From NCBI GenBank assembly GCA_028278425.1, contig JANQEJ010000345.1, positions 1 to 64,000 on the forward strand: a stretch of 64,000 nt of DNA, in the 5' to 3' direction. The position numbers and the translations under genes are program-made. A model generated the notes under the pieces. That model was not told the DNA's origin and did no database searches. It saw only the letters and a program-made list of their open reading frames with translations. Numbering within the stretch: position 1 is the first letter of the stretch; the number at the start of each line of letters is the position of its first letter. This document shows, piece after piece, positions 1 to 8,716 of this stretch. Source of the DNA: Planctomycetota bacterium (lineage in GTDB: Bacteria; Planctomycetota; UBA1135; GCA-002686595).

Positions 1-2797
1 CGCCGATCACGACGTGCGTGGTCTCGCCGCCCCGGATCTCGACCACGGCGGAGTCCATCGATGCGAAGAGCTCCTCCATCCGCATCTCCTCGCCCGCGAA
101 GCGGAAGCCGCGCGCGTCGATCGTGCCGACCGCCCAGGTGCCCGCGTCGAGGTTCTCGAAGAGGAACGCACCGGAGGCGTCGGTCGCCGTCGAGCGCGGC
201 GGTCGATCGCCCGAGGGTTGGAGATAAACGAGGTGGTCCGCGGCGGGACCGCCGTCCTCCGCGAGCACCTCGCCGGTCAGGCGGCCGCCGGCGAAGAGCT
301 CCAGGCGCAGTCCCTCGGCCGTCTCGCCGGAGCGGACTTCGACCTGCTCGGTCGCACCGCTCGCGAAACCGGCGGCGTCGGCGACGAGCGAAACCGTTCC
401 GGGCTCGATCCCCCGCAGCTCGAAGCGCCCCGCCTCGTCGGTGACGGTCTGCGGCGGCGGAATCTCGGCGAGCACGTCGGCCATCCACGCCGGCGAGTCG
501 CCGACGACCCGAACCGCGGCGCCCTGCACGGGCCGGCCGTTGGGAGCGAGGACGACGCCGCTCACCGCGCCGGCGAGGATCGTGCGGAGCACGACCGCTC
601 CCGCGTCGAGGGGCGGCGGCAGCGTGACGGGGACGGGTTCCGCGGTCACGACTTCGTCCGCTTGCGCCCACACGCGCCAGAGCCCCGCGGCCAACCCGTC
701 GAGCTGGAAGGCCCCTTGCTCGGAGAGGAAACGCCGGCTGCGGCGATCGAGCGCCGTCTCGCCCAGCGCGCCCTGAACGACGCGCAGGGCGTGCAGGCGG
801 AAGCTCGTCACCGGCTCCCCGTCGTGACCGACCACGCGGCCGGCCAGCGACTGCGGCGCGAGCAGGACGAGCTCGAGCTGGCCCTCACCCGGCGTCACGC
901 CGTCGAGCTGCGCAAAGAAGCCGGGCTTCTTCGCGCGCACGACGAACGGGCCGTTCCCCAGACCCGCGAGACGGAAGCGTCCTCCGGCGCCGCTCGTCGT
1001 CTCGCCCCAGGAGCCGCGCAGGGCGTTCAGGTTGGTCGCGTTCGCGCGGTACGCGCGGTCGAAGTCCGCCCGAACGTAGATCCCCTCCGCCGGCGTACCG
1101 TCCGGCCAGCGCACGGTTCCCGCGAGCGTCTTGCCGCGCCCGAGCTCGATCACGAGCCCGTCGACGGACGCGCCGGCGGCGACGAGAACGCGCTCGCGCT
1201 GGCTGCTGAGCTTCCCCGGCTTCGACGCGACGAGCATCGCCTCGCCGGCGGGAAGCCCTTTCACCTTGAAGGCACCCTCGCCGTCGGCCGTCACCCGGCG
1301 CACGAGCTGATCGCCCGACCCGAAGCGGATGTCCGGAAGGAACGCCTCGACCGTCGCGCCCGGAACGGGCTCTCCGTCGACGTCTACGACCGTGCCGCGC
1401 ACCTTGCCGCCGCGGCCGAGGCTGACCGCGAAGTCGGTGTGGCGCAGCGGCTCGACGCCGTCCAGCACCGAGCGGTGCGCCTCGAGCTTCGAGGGAACCG
1501 CCAGGAAGCGGTACGACCGCGGCGCGGGCACCGCGCGGAACTCGAAGCGGCCTTCCACATCGGTTCGCACGTCGGAGCGGAACACCTTCCAGCTCATCCC
1601 GACGGTCGGCTTCAAACGCGTGCGCGGATAGAGCGACACCGGCTCGCCGCCGACTCCCTCGTCGGCCACGAGCTCTCCGGTGATCCAGGCGCCGCGGTCC
1701 GGCACGATCGTCGCCGCGCGCTCGCCCAGGCCGAGCGTGACGACGTGCGCCTTCTCCGTGTAGAGGTAGCGCCCGCGCAGCATCAGGAAGCCGAACGGCG
1801 CCTCGGGCACCGCGATGCGGAACGTCCCGTCGGCGTGAACCGCGCTCCGCGCGATCGGAACGCCGGCTTCCAGAAGATCGACGAGCCTGACGTAGTCGAT
1901 CTCCTCCTTGACGGCGAACACCTCGAGCGTCGGATCCTCGGGCGCTCCCGCGGGAAGGACGACGCGCCCGGTCACCGCGACGCCGTCGGCGGCCGCGGGC
2001 TCGGGGCGGCGCGTGATCGCGGGGTCGCCGGCACTGGGTCCGGCGCCTTCTTCGGCGTCGAGCGCCAGGTCGGCGGACGTCGCAAACGAACCGGCCGACG
2101 CAACGGCGGCTCCCGACGGTTCGGATCCCTGCAGGAGGAACCACAGTCCGGCGCCACAGGCGAGAACGACGGTGCAAAGAGAGACCTTCATGACGAGCAC
2201 AGCTCCTGGAAGCGCGGCCGCGGCGGCGGTGGTCCCGGCCAAGGACGCGGGACCCCCTTCGACAAAGGGTTGGAACGCGGCGATCCAGGCGTGGCGCTTC
2301 CCGTCGAAGCGTCCGTCCAGGTCCTTGCGCAGGCGGTCGAGCCCCTCCTTCAGCCGCCGCCGGACGGTCCCCGGCGGCAAAGAGAGCTTGCGCGCGATCT
2401 CCGTCGGCGCCAGCTCCTCGGAGTAGCGCAGGATGATCGTCGAGCGATACGGCTCGTCAAGGCGTGTGACCGCCTCGGCCAAGAGGCGCTGGTTCTCCAT
2501 CCGCAGCGCGAGCTCTTCGGCCGACGGCAGGTCCTCCCGCCGCGCGACGCTTTGCTCGCGCCACGTCCGGGAGGACTCGCTCCGCGCGCGTTGACGCGCG
2601 AAGTTGCGCACGACCTTCGCCAACCACTTCCGCGGCGGCGGCCCTTCCCCGGGCCCCCGCTTCAAGGCCGCGATCCAGGTGTCCTGGGTCACATCCTCCG
2701 CGGCGGCCGGGTCGCTCACCAGGCTCCGCGCCAGGCCGAACACCCAGCGCATGTCGCCCAGCAGGCTCTCGGGACCGTCTTGGAAGCCTCGTTCCAT
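1..2797 (-). CDS. ECF sigma factor fused to membrane segment and carboxypeptidase-regulatory-like domains (3' end outside window)
   Basis: The frame stays open from ATG 2797 to the window edge, giving 932 residues of a longer protein. Residues 10-75 look like sigma region 2 (EDVTQDTWIAALK, then KWLAKVVRNFARQ). Residues 103-165 look like region 4 (LDEPYRSTIILRYSEELAPT followed by an HTH with PPGTVRRRLKEGL). A hydrophobic segment follows at about 205-223. The rest is a chain of Ig-like CPR modules with GxVxxxxGxPVxGAxV and DGxFxxxxLPxG patterns. The family reading is a membrane-tethered sigma factor with an extracytoplasmic sensor; the ligand is unknown. A GTG three codons upstream is an alternative start. 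Two full-length relatives lie in this window at 23265-26336 and 54243-56756. An internal ATG (codon 203) precedes the membrane segment. Confidence 0.88.
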   Translation of the reverse strand, partial: MERGFQDGPESLLGDMRWVFGLARSLVSDPAAAEDVTQDTWIAALKRGPGEGPPPRKWLAKVVRNFARQRARSESSRTWREQSVARREDLPSAEELALRMENQRLLAEAVTRLDEPYRSTIILRYSEELAPTEIARKLSLPPGTVRRRLKEGLDRLRKDLDGRFDGKRHAWIAAFQPFVEGGPASLAGTTAAAAALPGAVLVMKVSLCTVVLACGAGLWFLLQGSEPSGAAVASAGSFATSADLALDAEEGAGPSAGDPAITRRPEPAAADGVAVTGRVVLPAGAPEDPTLEVFAVKEEIDYVRLVDLLEAGVPIARSAVHADGTFRIAVPEAPFGFLMLRGRYLYTEKAHVVTLGLGERAATIVPDRGAWITGELVADEGVGGEPVSLYPRTRLKPTVGMSWKVFRSDVRTDVEGRFEFRAVPAPRSYRFLAVPSKLEAHRSVLDGVEPLRHTDFAVSLGRGGKVRGTVVDVDGEPVPGATVEAFLPDIRFGSGDQLVRRVTADGEGAFKVKGLPAGEAMLVASKPGKLSSQRERVLVAAGASVDGLVIELGRGKTLAGTVRWPDGTPAEGIYVRADFDRAYRANATNLNALRGSWGETTSGAGGRFRLAGLGNGPFVVRAKKPGFFAQLDGVTPGEGQLELVLLAPQSLAGRVVGHDGEPVTSFRLHALRVVQGALGETALDRRSRRFLSEQGAFQLDGLAAGLWRVWAQADEVVTAEPVPVTLPPPLDAGAVVLRTILAGAVSGVVLAPNGRPVQGAAVRVVGDSPAWMADVLAEIPPPQTVTDEAGRFELRGIEPGTVSLVADAAGFASGATEQVEVRSGETAEGLRLELFAGGRLTGEVLAEDGGPAADHLVYLQPSGDRPPRSTATDASGAFLFENLDAGTWAVGTIDARGFRFAGEEMRMEELFASMDSAVVEIRGGETTHVVIG

Positions 2798-2849
2798 CGT
2801 GCTCACCAGATGCAGACGTCCCCGCGAGCGTTCGCGGCTTTCTGGCCTC

Positions 2850-4421
2850 CTATCGCAGAATCGCGCGCACCCCCGGGTGGTCGGCCGGCAGGCGGGTGCC
2901 GCGGAAGAGGGCGTGCTTGGGCGCGCCCGGGGTGTGCGCGGGCGTCTCGACCTCGCCGCCGAGGGGGTTCAGGAAGTCCCAGACGATCTCCTTCTCCGGC
3001 GTCAGCTCGAAGAGCCGGCCCGCCGTGCCCGAGCAGACGAACGTGTTGCCGTTGGGCAGGCGCTGCGCGCCCGAGATGAAGGCGGAGAAGAAGGTGTCGG
3101 GGTCGGAATAGGACCACGCGGGCTCCGCGGGGCCGAAGGGCTCGCCCGGCTCGCGGAGGAAGCCTCGCTCGGGATCGAAGGGCAGCACGAGCTCCTCGAC
3201 GGAGGAGTAGTTGCCGTCGGGCCGCCCGCCGCCGTTGTTGAAGACGAGCAGGCGCAGGTCTTCCGCGGCGAGAAGCCAGGTCGGGTTGTGCTGGTAATAG
3301 AGGTGGCGATCGTCTTCGTCGCCGGCGCCGTAGGTGACCGGGTTGCCCCAGCGCCAGAGCAGGTCGCCGCCGCGGCCCCAACGGCCGCCGGTGGACCCGG
3401 CCGCCTCCTCGGTCGTCGTCGAGTGGTCGATCACCCAGAGCTCGCAGAGCTCGGGGGTGCTGAGCACGATCAGGTCGAGCTCGGGGTGGTAGTCGACCGA
3501 GTTCGTGTGGAGCCAGTCGCCGCTCTTGTCCCATTGGTGCGGCGGCGGACCGTCGTCGTTCTCCTCCTCCTCTTCGACGTCGCCGCCCCCATAGCCGATC
3601 GCCGCCATCTGCTTCTCCAGCTCCTCGCGTGCCCGCTTCTCCTCCTCGGAGAGCTCCTCCTCGGGGACGAAGTTGGCGTTGACGTCGATGCGACCGGGGT
3701 GGTCGGCGATGACGCCGTAGTTGGGCTTCTCCGGATCGAAGTCCTGGACGAGGTGGTCCCAGGCGTGCCACTCCCACACGACCTCGGCGCCGGTCGGAAG
3801 GATCGGAGCGAGCTCGTACACAGAGTCCGGCCAGAGCCCCACCTTCCCGACGCCGCGTGGATCGCGGCCGGCGGCGATCGCCTCCTCGGCGGACTTGCGC
3901 TCCCAGACGGTCACCAGGACGTTTCCGTTCGGAAGCGGCTCGAGGTCGTGGTGCTGGCACTCGTCGTAGTCCGCGAGCCCGTGGTGCCACGCGACCGTTC
4001 CGTCGGGGGCGAGCTTCTGGATGCGTCCGCCGATGCCGCCGCCGTTGAAGTGCGGATCCTCGTCCTCGCGGCCGGCGCGCAGGAGCATGCCGTCATCGAG
4101 CAGGTAGACGCACGCGCCCGGCGCGGAGTCCGCCTCCCAGGTGTGCACGACCTCGCCGGAGTTGTCGACGAGGTACACCTTCGTCGAGGTGAGCGGCGCG
4201 AAGAGCGTGTAGCCGTCGAGCGCTCCTTCCTCGTTCACGGTCACGCCCCGCGCGGCGTCGGGGTCCGCCTCGGCGGGCGACATGATCTGCCGGAGGAACT
4301 CCGGCGAGTCCATGTCGGGTCGCGGGGGTTCCGCGGGTTCCTTCGCGTCGGCGCCGGCTTCGGAGCCGGAGCAACCCGAGAGAAGCAGCAGGACGAGCGG
4401 CAGGACGGGGCGAATCTCCAT
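2850..4421 (-). CDS. Arylsulfotransferase (ASST)-like lipoprotein
   Basis: The 523-residue product starts with a lipoprotein signal (lipobox LLSGC, Cys 17). The body has the repeated W/H-rich blades of the ASST beta-propeller family: VVHTWEAD, CQHHDLEPLPNGNVLV, WEWHAWDHLVQDF, WLHTNSVDYHP, YYQHNPTWL and RLPNGNTFVCSGT. Histidines at such positions are catalytic in true aryl-sulfate sulfotransferases, which move sulfuryl groups between phenols. An acidic insert (about residues 225-275, EEEEEN stretch) interrupts the fold. Substrate is unknown, and the protein may only share the propeller. It sits 52 nt downstream of the sigma/CPR gene start, so the two are separate units. It diverges from the serine hydrolase at 4529. 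Confidence 0.75.
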   Translation of the reverse strand: MEIRPVLPLVLLLLSGCSGSEAGADAKEPAEPPRPDMDSPEFLRQIMSPAEADPDAARGVTVNEEGALDGYTLFAPLTSTKVYLVDNSGEVVHTWEADSAPGACVYLLDDGMLLRAGREDEDPHFNGGGIGGRIQKLAPDGTVAWHHGLADYDECQHHDLEPLPNGNVLVTVWERKSAEEAIAAGRDPRGVGKVGLWPDSVYELAPILPTGAEVVWEWHAWDHLVQDFDPEKPNYGVIADHPGRIDVNANFVPEEELSEEEKRAREELEKQMAAIGYGGGDVEEEEENDDGPPPHQWDKSGDWLHTNSVDYHPELDLIVLSTPELCELWVIDHSTTTEEAAGSTGGRWGRGGDLLWRWGNPVTYGAGDEDDRHLYYQHNPTWLLAAEDLRLLVFNNGGGRPDGNYSSVEELVLPFDPERGFLREPGEPFGPAEPAWSYSDPDTFFSAFISGAQRLPNGNTFVCSGTAGRLFELTPEKEIVWDFLNPLGGEVETPAHTPGAPKHALFRGTRLPADHPGVRAILR

Positions 4422-4515
4422 CCCCCGATCATCTCAGGGCGGCCGGTTTCCCTCCAGGGTGCGGTGCGTCGCGGGGCTTAGCGCCCGGTTAACCCGCCCG
4501 TCGGGCGCGGCTCCG

Positions 4516-4521
4516 TAGAGT
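4516..4521 (+). promoter_or_regulatory. -10 hexamer (TAGAGT) 7 nt before ATG 4529
   Basis: TAGAGT is followed by seven bases and then the start codon, so a transcript would begin at or next to the ATG. One member of a recurring set in this window; no confident -35 was seen. Confidence 0.55.
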
Positions 4522-4528
4522 CGGCGCC

Positions 4529-6292
4529 ATGCGTCGCCGGAATCTCCCCTTCTCTCTCGCGCTCCTGCTCCTCGTCTTCGTCAGCTCGTCCCACGCCTGG
4601 CAGGGATGGACGACGAAAGGCGGCAAGACCATCGACGTCCCCGGCGACGCCAAGATCGCCCTCGGCGCGGACGGCATCGAGGCGTTCGTCGAGGAGCTTC
4701 TGGCGCAGCGCGTCGCGGCCGACGGCCCCGGCCTCGCGCTGGCGATCGTTCTCGACGGAGAGATCGTCTACGCGGGAGCGCGCGGACTCGCCGACCTCGA
4801 GCGCAACGTCGCCTGCGCCCCGGACACGCCGTTCGACGTGGCTTCGGTGTCGAAGTCGGTCACGGGCGCGGCGATCGCAGCGCTGGTCGAGGCCGGAGAG
4901 GTCGAGCTCGACGCGAGCGTGCGCGAGTACCTTCCCGAGCTGTCCGACACATACGCGCCCGTGCTCGTCCGCCATCTCGTTCATCACACCGGCGGCGTCG
5001 AGGACGTTCAGGGGACGCTCGCGCTGGCCGGCTGGCGGCCGGACGACCCGGGGACGTTCGCCGACGGCCTGCGGGTGCTGAGCGGCTTGCGTCACCTGCG
5101 CTTCGAGCCGGGCACGCAACATCGGTACTCCAACGGCGGCTACCTGCTGCTCGCCGAGGTCGTGGGCCGCGCGGGCGGAAAGCCGCTCCCGGAGTGGGCC
5201 GCCGAGCACCTCTTCCGCCAGTTGGGAATGACGAGCGCGACCTTCGCGACGGGCACCGGGAAGATCGTCCCCGGCCGCGCGTTGCCTTACGCCGAAGGCC
5301 CGCGCCGCGCGCGCGCGAGTCACCGCTACGGCGCGGGCGGCCTCCTCTGCTCGGTCGTCGACCTCGCGCGCTGGGCGGAGGCCCTCCGCACCGGCGAGGT
5401 CATCGGAGACGCGGTCGCACGGCGCGTCCGCGAGCGCGGCCGGCTCGACGACGGAAGCTCGATCGACTACGCCTTCGGGCTCTCGCGCGACCTGCACGAG
5501 GGACGCGAGCGCTGGAGCCACGGCGGATCGGTGCCCGGCGGCCAGAGCTTCCTCGCCTTCTATCCGGACGAGGCCCTCTCGATCGTGGCGGCGTCGAACA
5601 CGCTCGAGGACCCGAACGTCGCGCGCCTCGTCGGCGAGGTCGTCCTCGCCCTGCTGGGCCCGGGCGAAGAGGTCGCCGCCCCCGAAGGCGGACCGCGCAC
5701 GATCCTGATCACCGAGAACCAGGAAGCGCCGGAGGAGTCCCGCGGCGTCGAGGTCGATCCCGAGCGCGTCGCGTCCTGCGTGGGCACGTACGACCTCGAG
5801 GATGGACTCGACGTCACCTTCCGCGCCCGCGGAGCTCAGCTTCTGATCGGCTTCGGGGCGAGCGAGCCGACGATTCCGCTCTTTCCGCTTCGCTCCGGCG
5901 CGTTCCTCTTGCCGCAGCCGGGTTGGGAGTTCCGGTTTGAGCCCGAAGAGGATCGCGTCACGCTGCACGTGCGCAAGTCGGCGCGCACCGGCAAACCGCA
6001 GGACTTCGCGGGAAAGCGGCGCTCCATCGAACCGCTCGACGACGAGCGCGCGGCCGAGCTCGTCGGCACCTACAAGAGCGACGAGCTCAACGCCTTCTAC
6101 TCGATCGCCTGGCGCGACGGTGAGCTGCGACTTGAGCACGCGCGGCACGGCTCAATGCTCTTGACGCCCCTGGGAAACGACGCCTACTCGCTCCCCGGCC
6201 GCGCGCTCGCGCTGCTGACGTTCCTGGACGGCGGCTTCGAGCTACAGGCTTATAGCTGGGGCGCCACCTCGTTCTTCTCGCGCACGAAGTAG
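4529..6292 (+). CDS. Secreted serine hydrolase, beta-lactamase/DD-peptidase (class C) fold
   Basis: 587 residues with a cleavable signal peptide (about residues 1-23). The three active-site motifs of the class C / DD-peptidase superfamily are visible: SxxK as S106-V-S-K109, YSN at about 203-205, and HGGSVPGG at about residue 332, standing in for KTG. Residues about 410-587 form an extra C-terminal region (two lipocalin-like repeats, each with a GTY motif: VGTYDLEDG and VGTYKSDEL) seen in many esterase/peptidase members. Likely a periplasmic or surface esterase or peptidase; it gives no reason to call antibiotic resistance. The start lies 7 nt after a TAGAGT hexamer with no Shine-Dalgarno, consistent with a leaderless message. 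Confidence 0.88.
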   Translation: MRRRNLPFSLALLLLVFVSSSHAWQGWTTKGGKTIDVPGDAKIALGADGIEAFVEELLAQRVAADGPGLALAIVLDGEIVYAGARGLADLERNVACAPDTPFDVASVSKSVTGAAIAALVEAGEVELDASVREYLPELSDTYAPVLVRHLVHHTGGVEDVQGTLALAGWRPDDPGTFADGLRVLSGLRHLRFEPGTQHRYSNGGYLLLAEVVGRAGGKPLPEWAAEHLFRQLGMTSATFATGTGKIVPGRALPYAEGPRRARASHRYGAGGLLCSVVDLARWAEALRTGEVIGDAVARRVRERGRLDDGSSIDYAFGLSRDLHEGRERWSHGGSVPGGQSFLAFYPDEALSIVAASNTLEDPNVARLVGEVVLALLGPGEEVAAPEGGPRTILITENQEAPEESRGVEVDPERVASCVGTYDLEDGLDVTFRARGAQLLIGFGASEPTIPLFPLRSGAFLLPQPGWEFRFEPEEDRVTLHVRKSARTGKPQDFAGKRRSIEPLDDERAAELVGTYKSDELNAFYSIAWRDGELRLEHARHGSMLLTPLGNDAYSLPGRALALLTFLDGGFELQAYSWGATSFFSRTK

Positions 6293-6305
6293 CCGGTCGC
6301 GCCAC

Positions 6306-7358
6306 TCAGCCGCGCAAGAGGACGTGCTCCGACGAGAACCCGGGGCCGAGCGACGTCAGGAAGGCGTACTCGCCTTCGCGCGGGCGGCCGCCCGCGAGGA
6401 AGCGTTCGAGCACGTAGAGCACCGTGGCGGAGGACATGTTCCCGTGGTCGCGCAGCACGGCGCGCGTTTCGTGGAGCGCTTCGGCGGGAAGGTCGAGCGC
6501 CTCCTCGTAGGACTCGATGACGCGCAGGCCGCCGGGGTGCACGACCCAGCAGGCGACGTCCTCGAGATCGAGGCCGTGCTCGGCGAGGAAGGACGTCACG
6601 TCCGCTCGGCTCTGCCGCCTCACGATCCCCGGGATCGCGCGCGAGAAGACGACCTGCATCCCTTCGTCGAGGAAGTTCCAGCCCATCACGTCGAGCGAGT
6701 CCGAAAAGAGCGTGCTGCGCGAGCCGACGATGCGGGGGCCGCTCCCCGGCGCGTCGTCGCCGGCGACGAGCACGGCCGCCGCGCCGTCGCCGAACAGCGC
6801 GGTCGCCACGAGATTGGACTTGCTGAAGTCCCCGTGAAGGAAGGTGAGGCTCGTCGCTTCGAAGGCGACGAGCAGCACGAGCCCGCCCGGCTCCGCGCGC
6901 GCCGAGCGCTCGGCGTGGGCGAGTCCGGCCGTGCCGCCCGCGCAGCCCAATCCGAAGACCGGCGTTCGCCGCGCGTGCGCGGACAAGCCGAGCCGCGGGA
7001 TCAAGCGCGGGTCGAGGCTCGGCGTCGCAAGTCCGGTGGTCGACACGAAGATCAGATGACCGATCTCCGACGCCTGGACGCCGGCGCGCGCGAGACAGCG
7101 CTCCGCCGCCGCGAGGCTCAGTTGCTGCGCACATTCGACGTACGCCGCGTTCTTCTCTTCGAACGAGCGGGGCGTCACGAGCCACTCCGGCGGACGGCAG
7201 AGGTCGCGCCCCTCGATGCCCGCGTGCTCGAACACCGGGAGCAACCGCTCGACGTCCGGGAAGCCGGCGGCGAAGTGCGCGCCCGCGAGCTTGCCCGCCA
7301 CCCGCTGGGGCAGTCGGTGCGGAGGCTTCGCGGTCGCGGTGGCTAGGATCCTGGGCAC
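6306..7358 (-). CDS. Type III polyketide synthase (chalcone synthase-like)
   Basis: 350 residues, normal for bacterial type III PKS. The catalytic triad is complete: Cys139 in FGLGCAGGTAGLAHA, His274 in WVVHPGG, and Asn307 in DHGNMSS. It should condense malonyl-CoA units onto a CoA starter in the cytoplasm to make a pyrone or resorcinol; the starter cannot be read from sequence. The frame is open far upstream, but homology begins at PRILATATA. GTG 7358 lies 6 nt after a TACGCT hexamer, which supports that start. No methyltransferase or oxidoreductase partner is adjacent. The divergent neighbour is an SGNH hydrolase. Confidence 0.93.
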   Translation of the reverse strand: MPRILATATAKPPHRLPQRVAGKLAGAHFAAGFPDVERLLPVFEHAGIEGRDLCRPPEWLVTPRSFEEKNAAYVECAQQLSLAAAERCLARAGVQASEIGHLIFVSTTGLATPSLDPRLIPRLGLSAHARRTPVFGLGCAGGTAGLAHAERSARAEPGGLVLLVAFEATSLTFLHGDFSKSNLVATALFGDGAAAVLVAGDDAPGSGPRIVGSRSTLFSDSLDVMGWNFLDEGMQVVFSRAIPGIVRRQSRADVTSFLAEHGLDLEDVACWVVHPGGLRVIESYEEALDLPAEALHETRAVLRDHGNMSSATVLYVLERFLAGGRPREGEYAFLTSLGPGFSSEHVLLRG

Positions 7359-7364
7359 GCCGCG

Positions 7365-7370
7365 AGCGTA
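7365..7370 (-). promoter_or_regulatory. -10 hexamer (TACGCT) 6 nt before GTG 7358
   Basis: Read on the minus strand, TACGCT precedes the type III PKS start by 6 nt and no ribosome binding site is visible. It helps choose GTG 7358 over in-frame codons further upstream. Confidence 0.55.
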
Positions 7371-7500
7371 GATCGTCCCGGTTCCCCAGCGTGCGTCAAT
7401 CCACCCCGTTCGGGCGATTTTCGCAACGCGAAAGCTACGATGAGCGGGCGAGTCGAGGCGCTGCGGTGCGTTCGGGCGACGGCACTCGACTTCCGCGCTG

Positions 7501-8691
7501 ATGCGTCCCCGACACAAGCGGCTCCTCGTCGCCGGCCTCAGCCTCCTGCCGGCGTTGGTCCTCGCCGACCTTTGCCTCACGCTCTTCGCGATCGAGGACG
7601 GTCTCTTCTTCGGGCGTCCGCTGCCCCCGTTCGGTCCGACGACGACGGCCGAGCAAAAGCGATGGGTGGAGAACCGCCTGGCGGAGCGACCGGCCGACAA
7701 GTCCGAGGCGCGCGCGGGCATCTTCGACGCCGAGCTCGGCTGGACGTACCAAGCCAACAGCAAGGCCGGCGTCCGCTTCAACTCGATGGGCGCGCGCGGA
7801 ACGCGCGAGTACTCCCGCGAGAAGCCGGACGGCGTGACCCGCGTGATCTGCTTCGGCGATTCGTTCACCTTCTGCGCCGAGGTTGGCAACGAGGAGACCT
7901 GGCAGGCTCAACTCGAAGCGCGCCATCCGGACTTCGAGGTCATCAACTTCGGCGTCTCGGGTTACGGCACGGGGCAGGCCTTGCTCCGCTTCCGGCGGCG
8001 CGGGACCGACCTGGGCGCGAACGTGGTCTGCATCGGGCTCTACCTCGAGAACATCGGCCGCAACGTGAACCGTTACCGGCCGCTATGGTGGACGCGCACG
8101 CATGCGCCGAGCCCCAAGCCGCGGTTCGTGCTCGACGGCGGCGAGCTCAAGCTCGTGCCCCAGCCCTTCCAGAACACGCTCGAGTTGGCGCAGGCGGTCG
8201 ACGACGGCAGCGTGCTCGCGACCCTCCACGAGCACGAGCACTGGGCCGCATCGGATGGCCTCTCCTTCCTCCAGCACTCGTCGTTCTGGCGCCTCGCGTC
8301 GGCCTACCGGGAGTACACGCGCCGCAACGCGCGCGACCTATGGCTGGACGTCGAGGGCGAGCCCTTCCGCGTCACCGTGGCGATCCTGGACCGCTTTCAC
8401 CGCGAAGCGCTGGAGGCCGGCGCGCGCGCGGCGCCGGTGATCCTGTTCCCGATGCGCCAGGAGCTCGAGGGTCTGCTCGCCACGGACGACCGCTTCTGGT
8501 CCGAGCTGTGCCGCGAGCTGGATCGGCGCTCGATCCCCTACATCGACGTGGCGATGGTGCTGGCGGACGCGCACCGCGCGCAGACGGAGCTCACCGACGT
8601 GATGCGGTTCTACACCGGCGGGCACCTGAGCGGTGAGGCCAACGGCCTCCTCGCCGACGCGTTGCACGAGTGGATCGGGCGGAACCTCTAG
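7501..8691 (+). CDS. SGNH/GDSL-family hydrolase, membrane-anchored or exported
   Basis: 396 residues beginning with a positively charged hydrophobic segment (about 8-30) that is a signal anchor or signal peptide. The nucleophile block is VICFGDSFTF (Ser121). Block II is INFGVSGYGTGQ. Block III is probably YLENIGRN, and the C-terminal Asp/His block is around FYTGGHLSGEANG. These are SGNH esterase/acetylesterase signatures. Such proteins with N-terminal anchors are common in planctomycetes beside surface-polymer genes. Natural substrate unknown. The gene diverges from the type III PKS (142 nt) and converges on the gene ending at 8717. Confidence 0.8.
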   Translation: MRPRHKRLLVAGLSLLPALVLADLCLTLFAIEDGLFFGRPLPPFGPTTTAEQKRWVENRLAERPADKSEARAGIFDAELGWTYQANSKAGVRFNSMGARGTREYSREKPDGVTRVICFGDSFTFCAEVGNEETWQAQLEARHPDFEVINFGVSGYGTGQALLRFRRRGTDLGANVVCIGLYLENIGRNVNRYRPLWWTRTHAPSPKPRFVLDGGELKLVPQPFQNTLELAQAVDDGSVLATLHEHEHWAASDGLSFLQHSSFWRLASAYREYTRRNARDLWLDVEGEPFRVTVAILDRFHREALEAGARAAPVILFPMRQELEGLLATDDRFWSELCRELDRRSIPYIDVAMVLADAHRAQTELTDVMRFYTGGHLSGEANGLLADALHEWIGRNL

Positions 8692-8716
8692 GCCGGTGAG
8701 CTCGGCGCCCGCGCGA

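Noticed and set aside
14-3079. Plus-strand open frame of 1021 codons at the left edge
   Set aside because: It runs opposite the sigma/CPR fusion, whose minus frame has clear sigma and CPR motifs. The plus frame has none.
4529-6292. Beta-lactamase resistance gene
   Set aside because: Although the SxxK/YxN/HxG triad is present, the C-terminal extension and environmental context fit the large esterase/peptidase group; nothing points to antibiotic hydrolysis.
6306-8691. Biosynthetic gene cluster around the type III PKS
   Set aside because: No tailoring, transport or regulatory genes of a cluster are adjacent.
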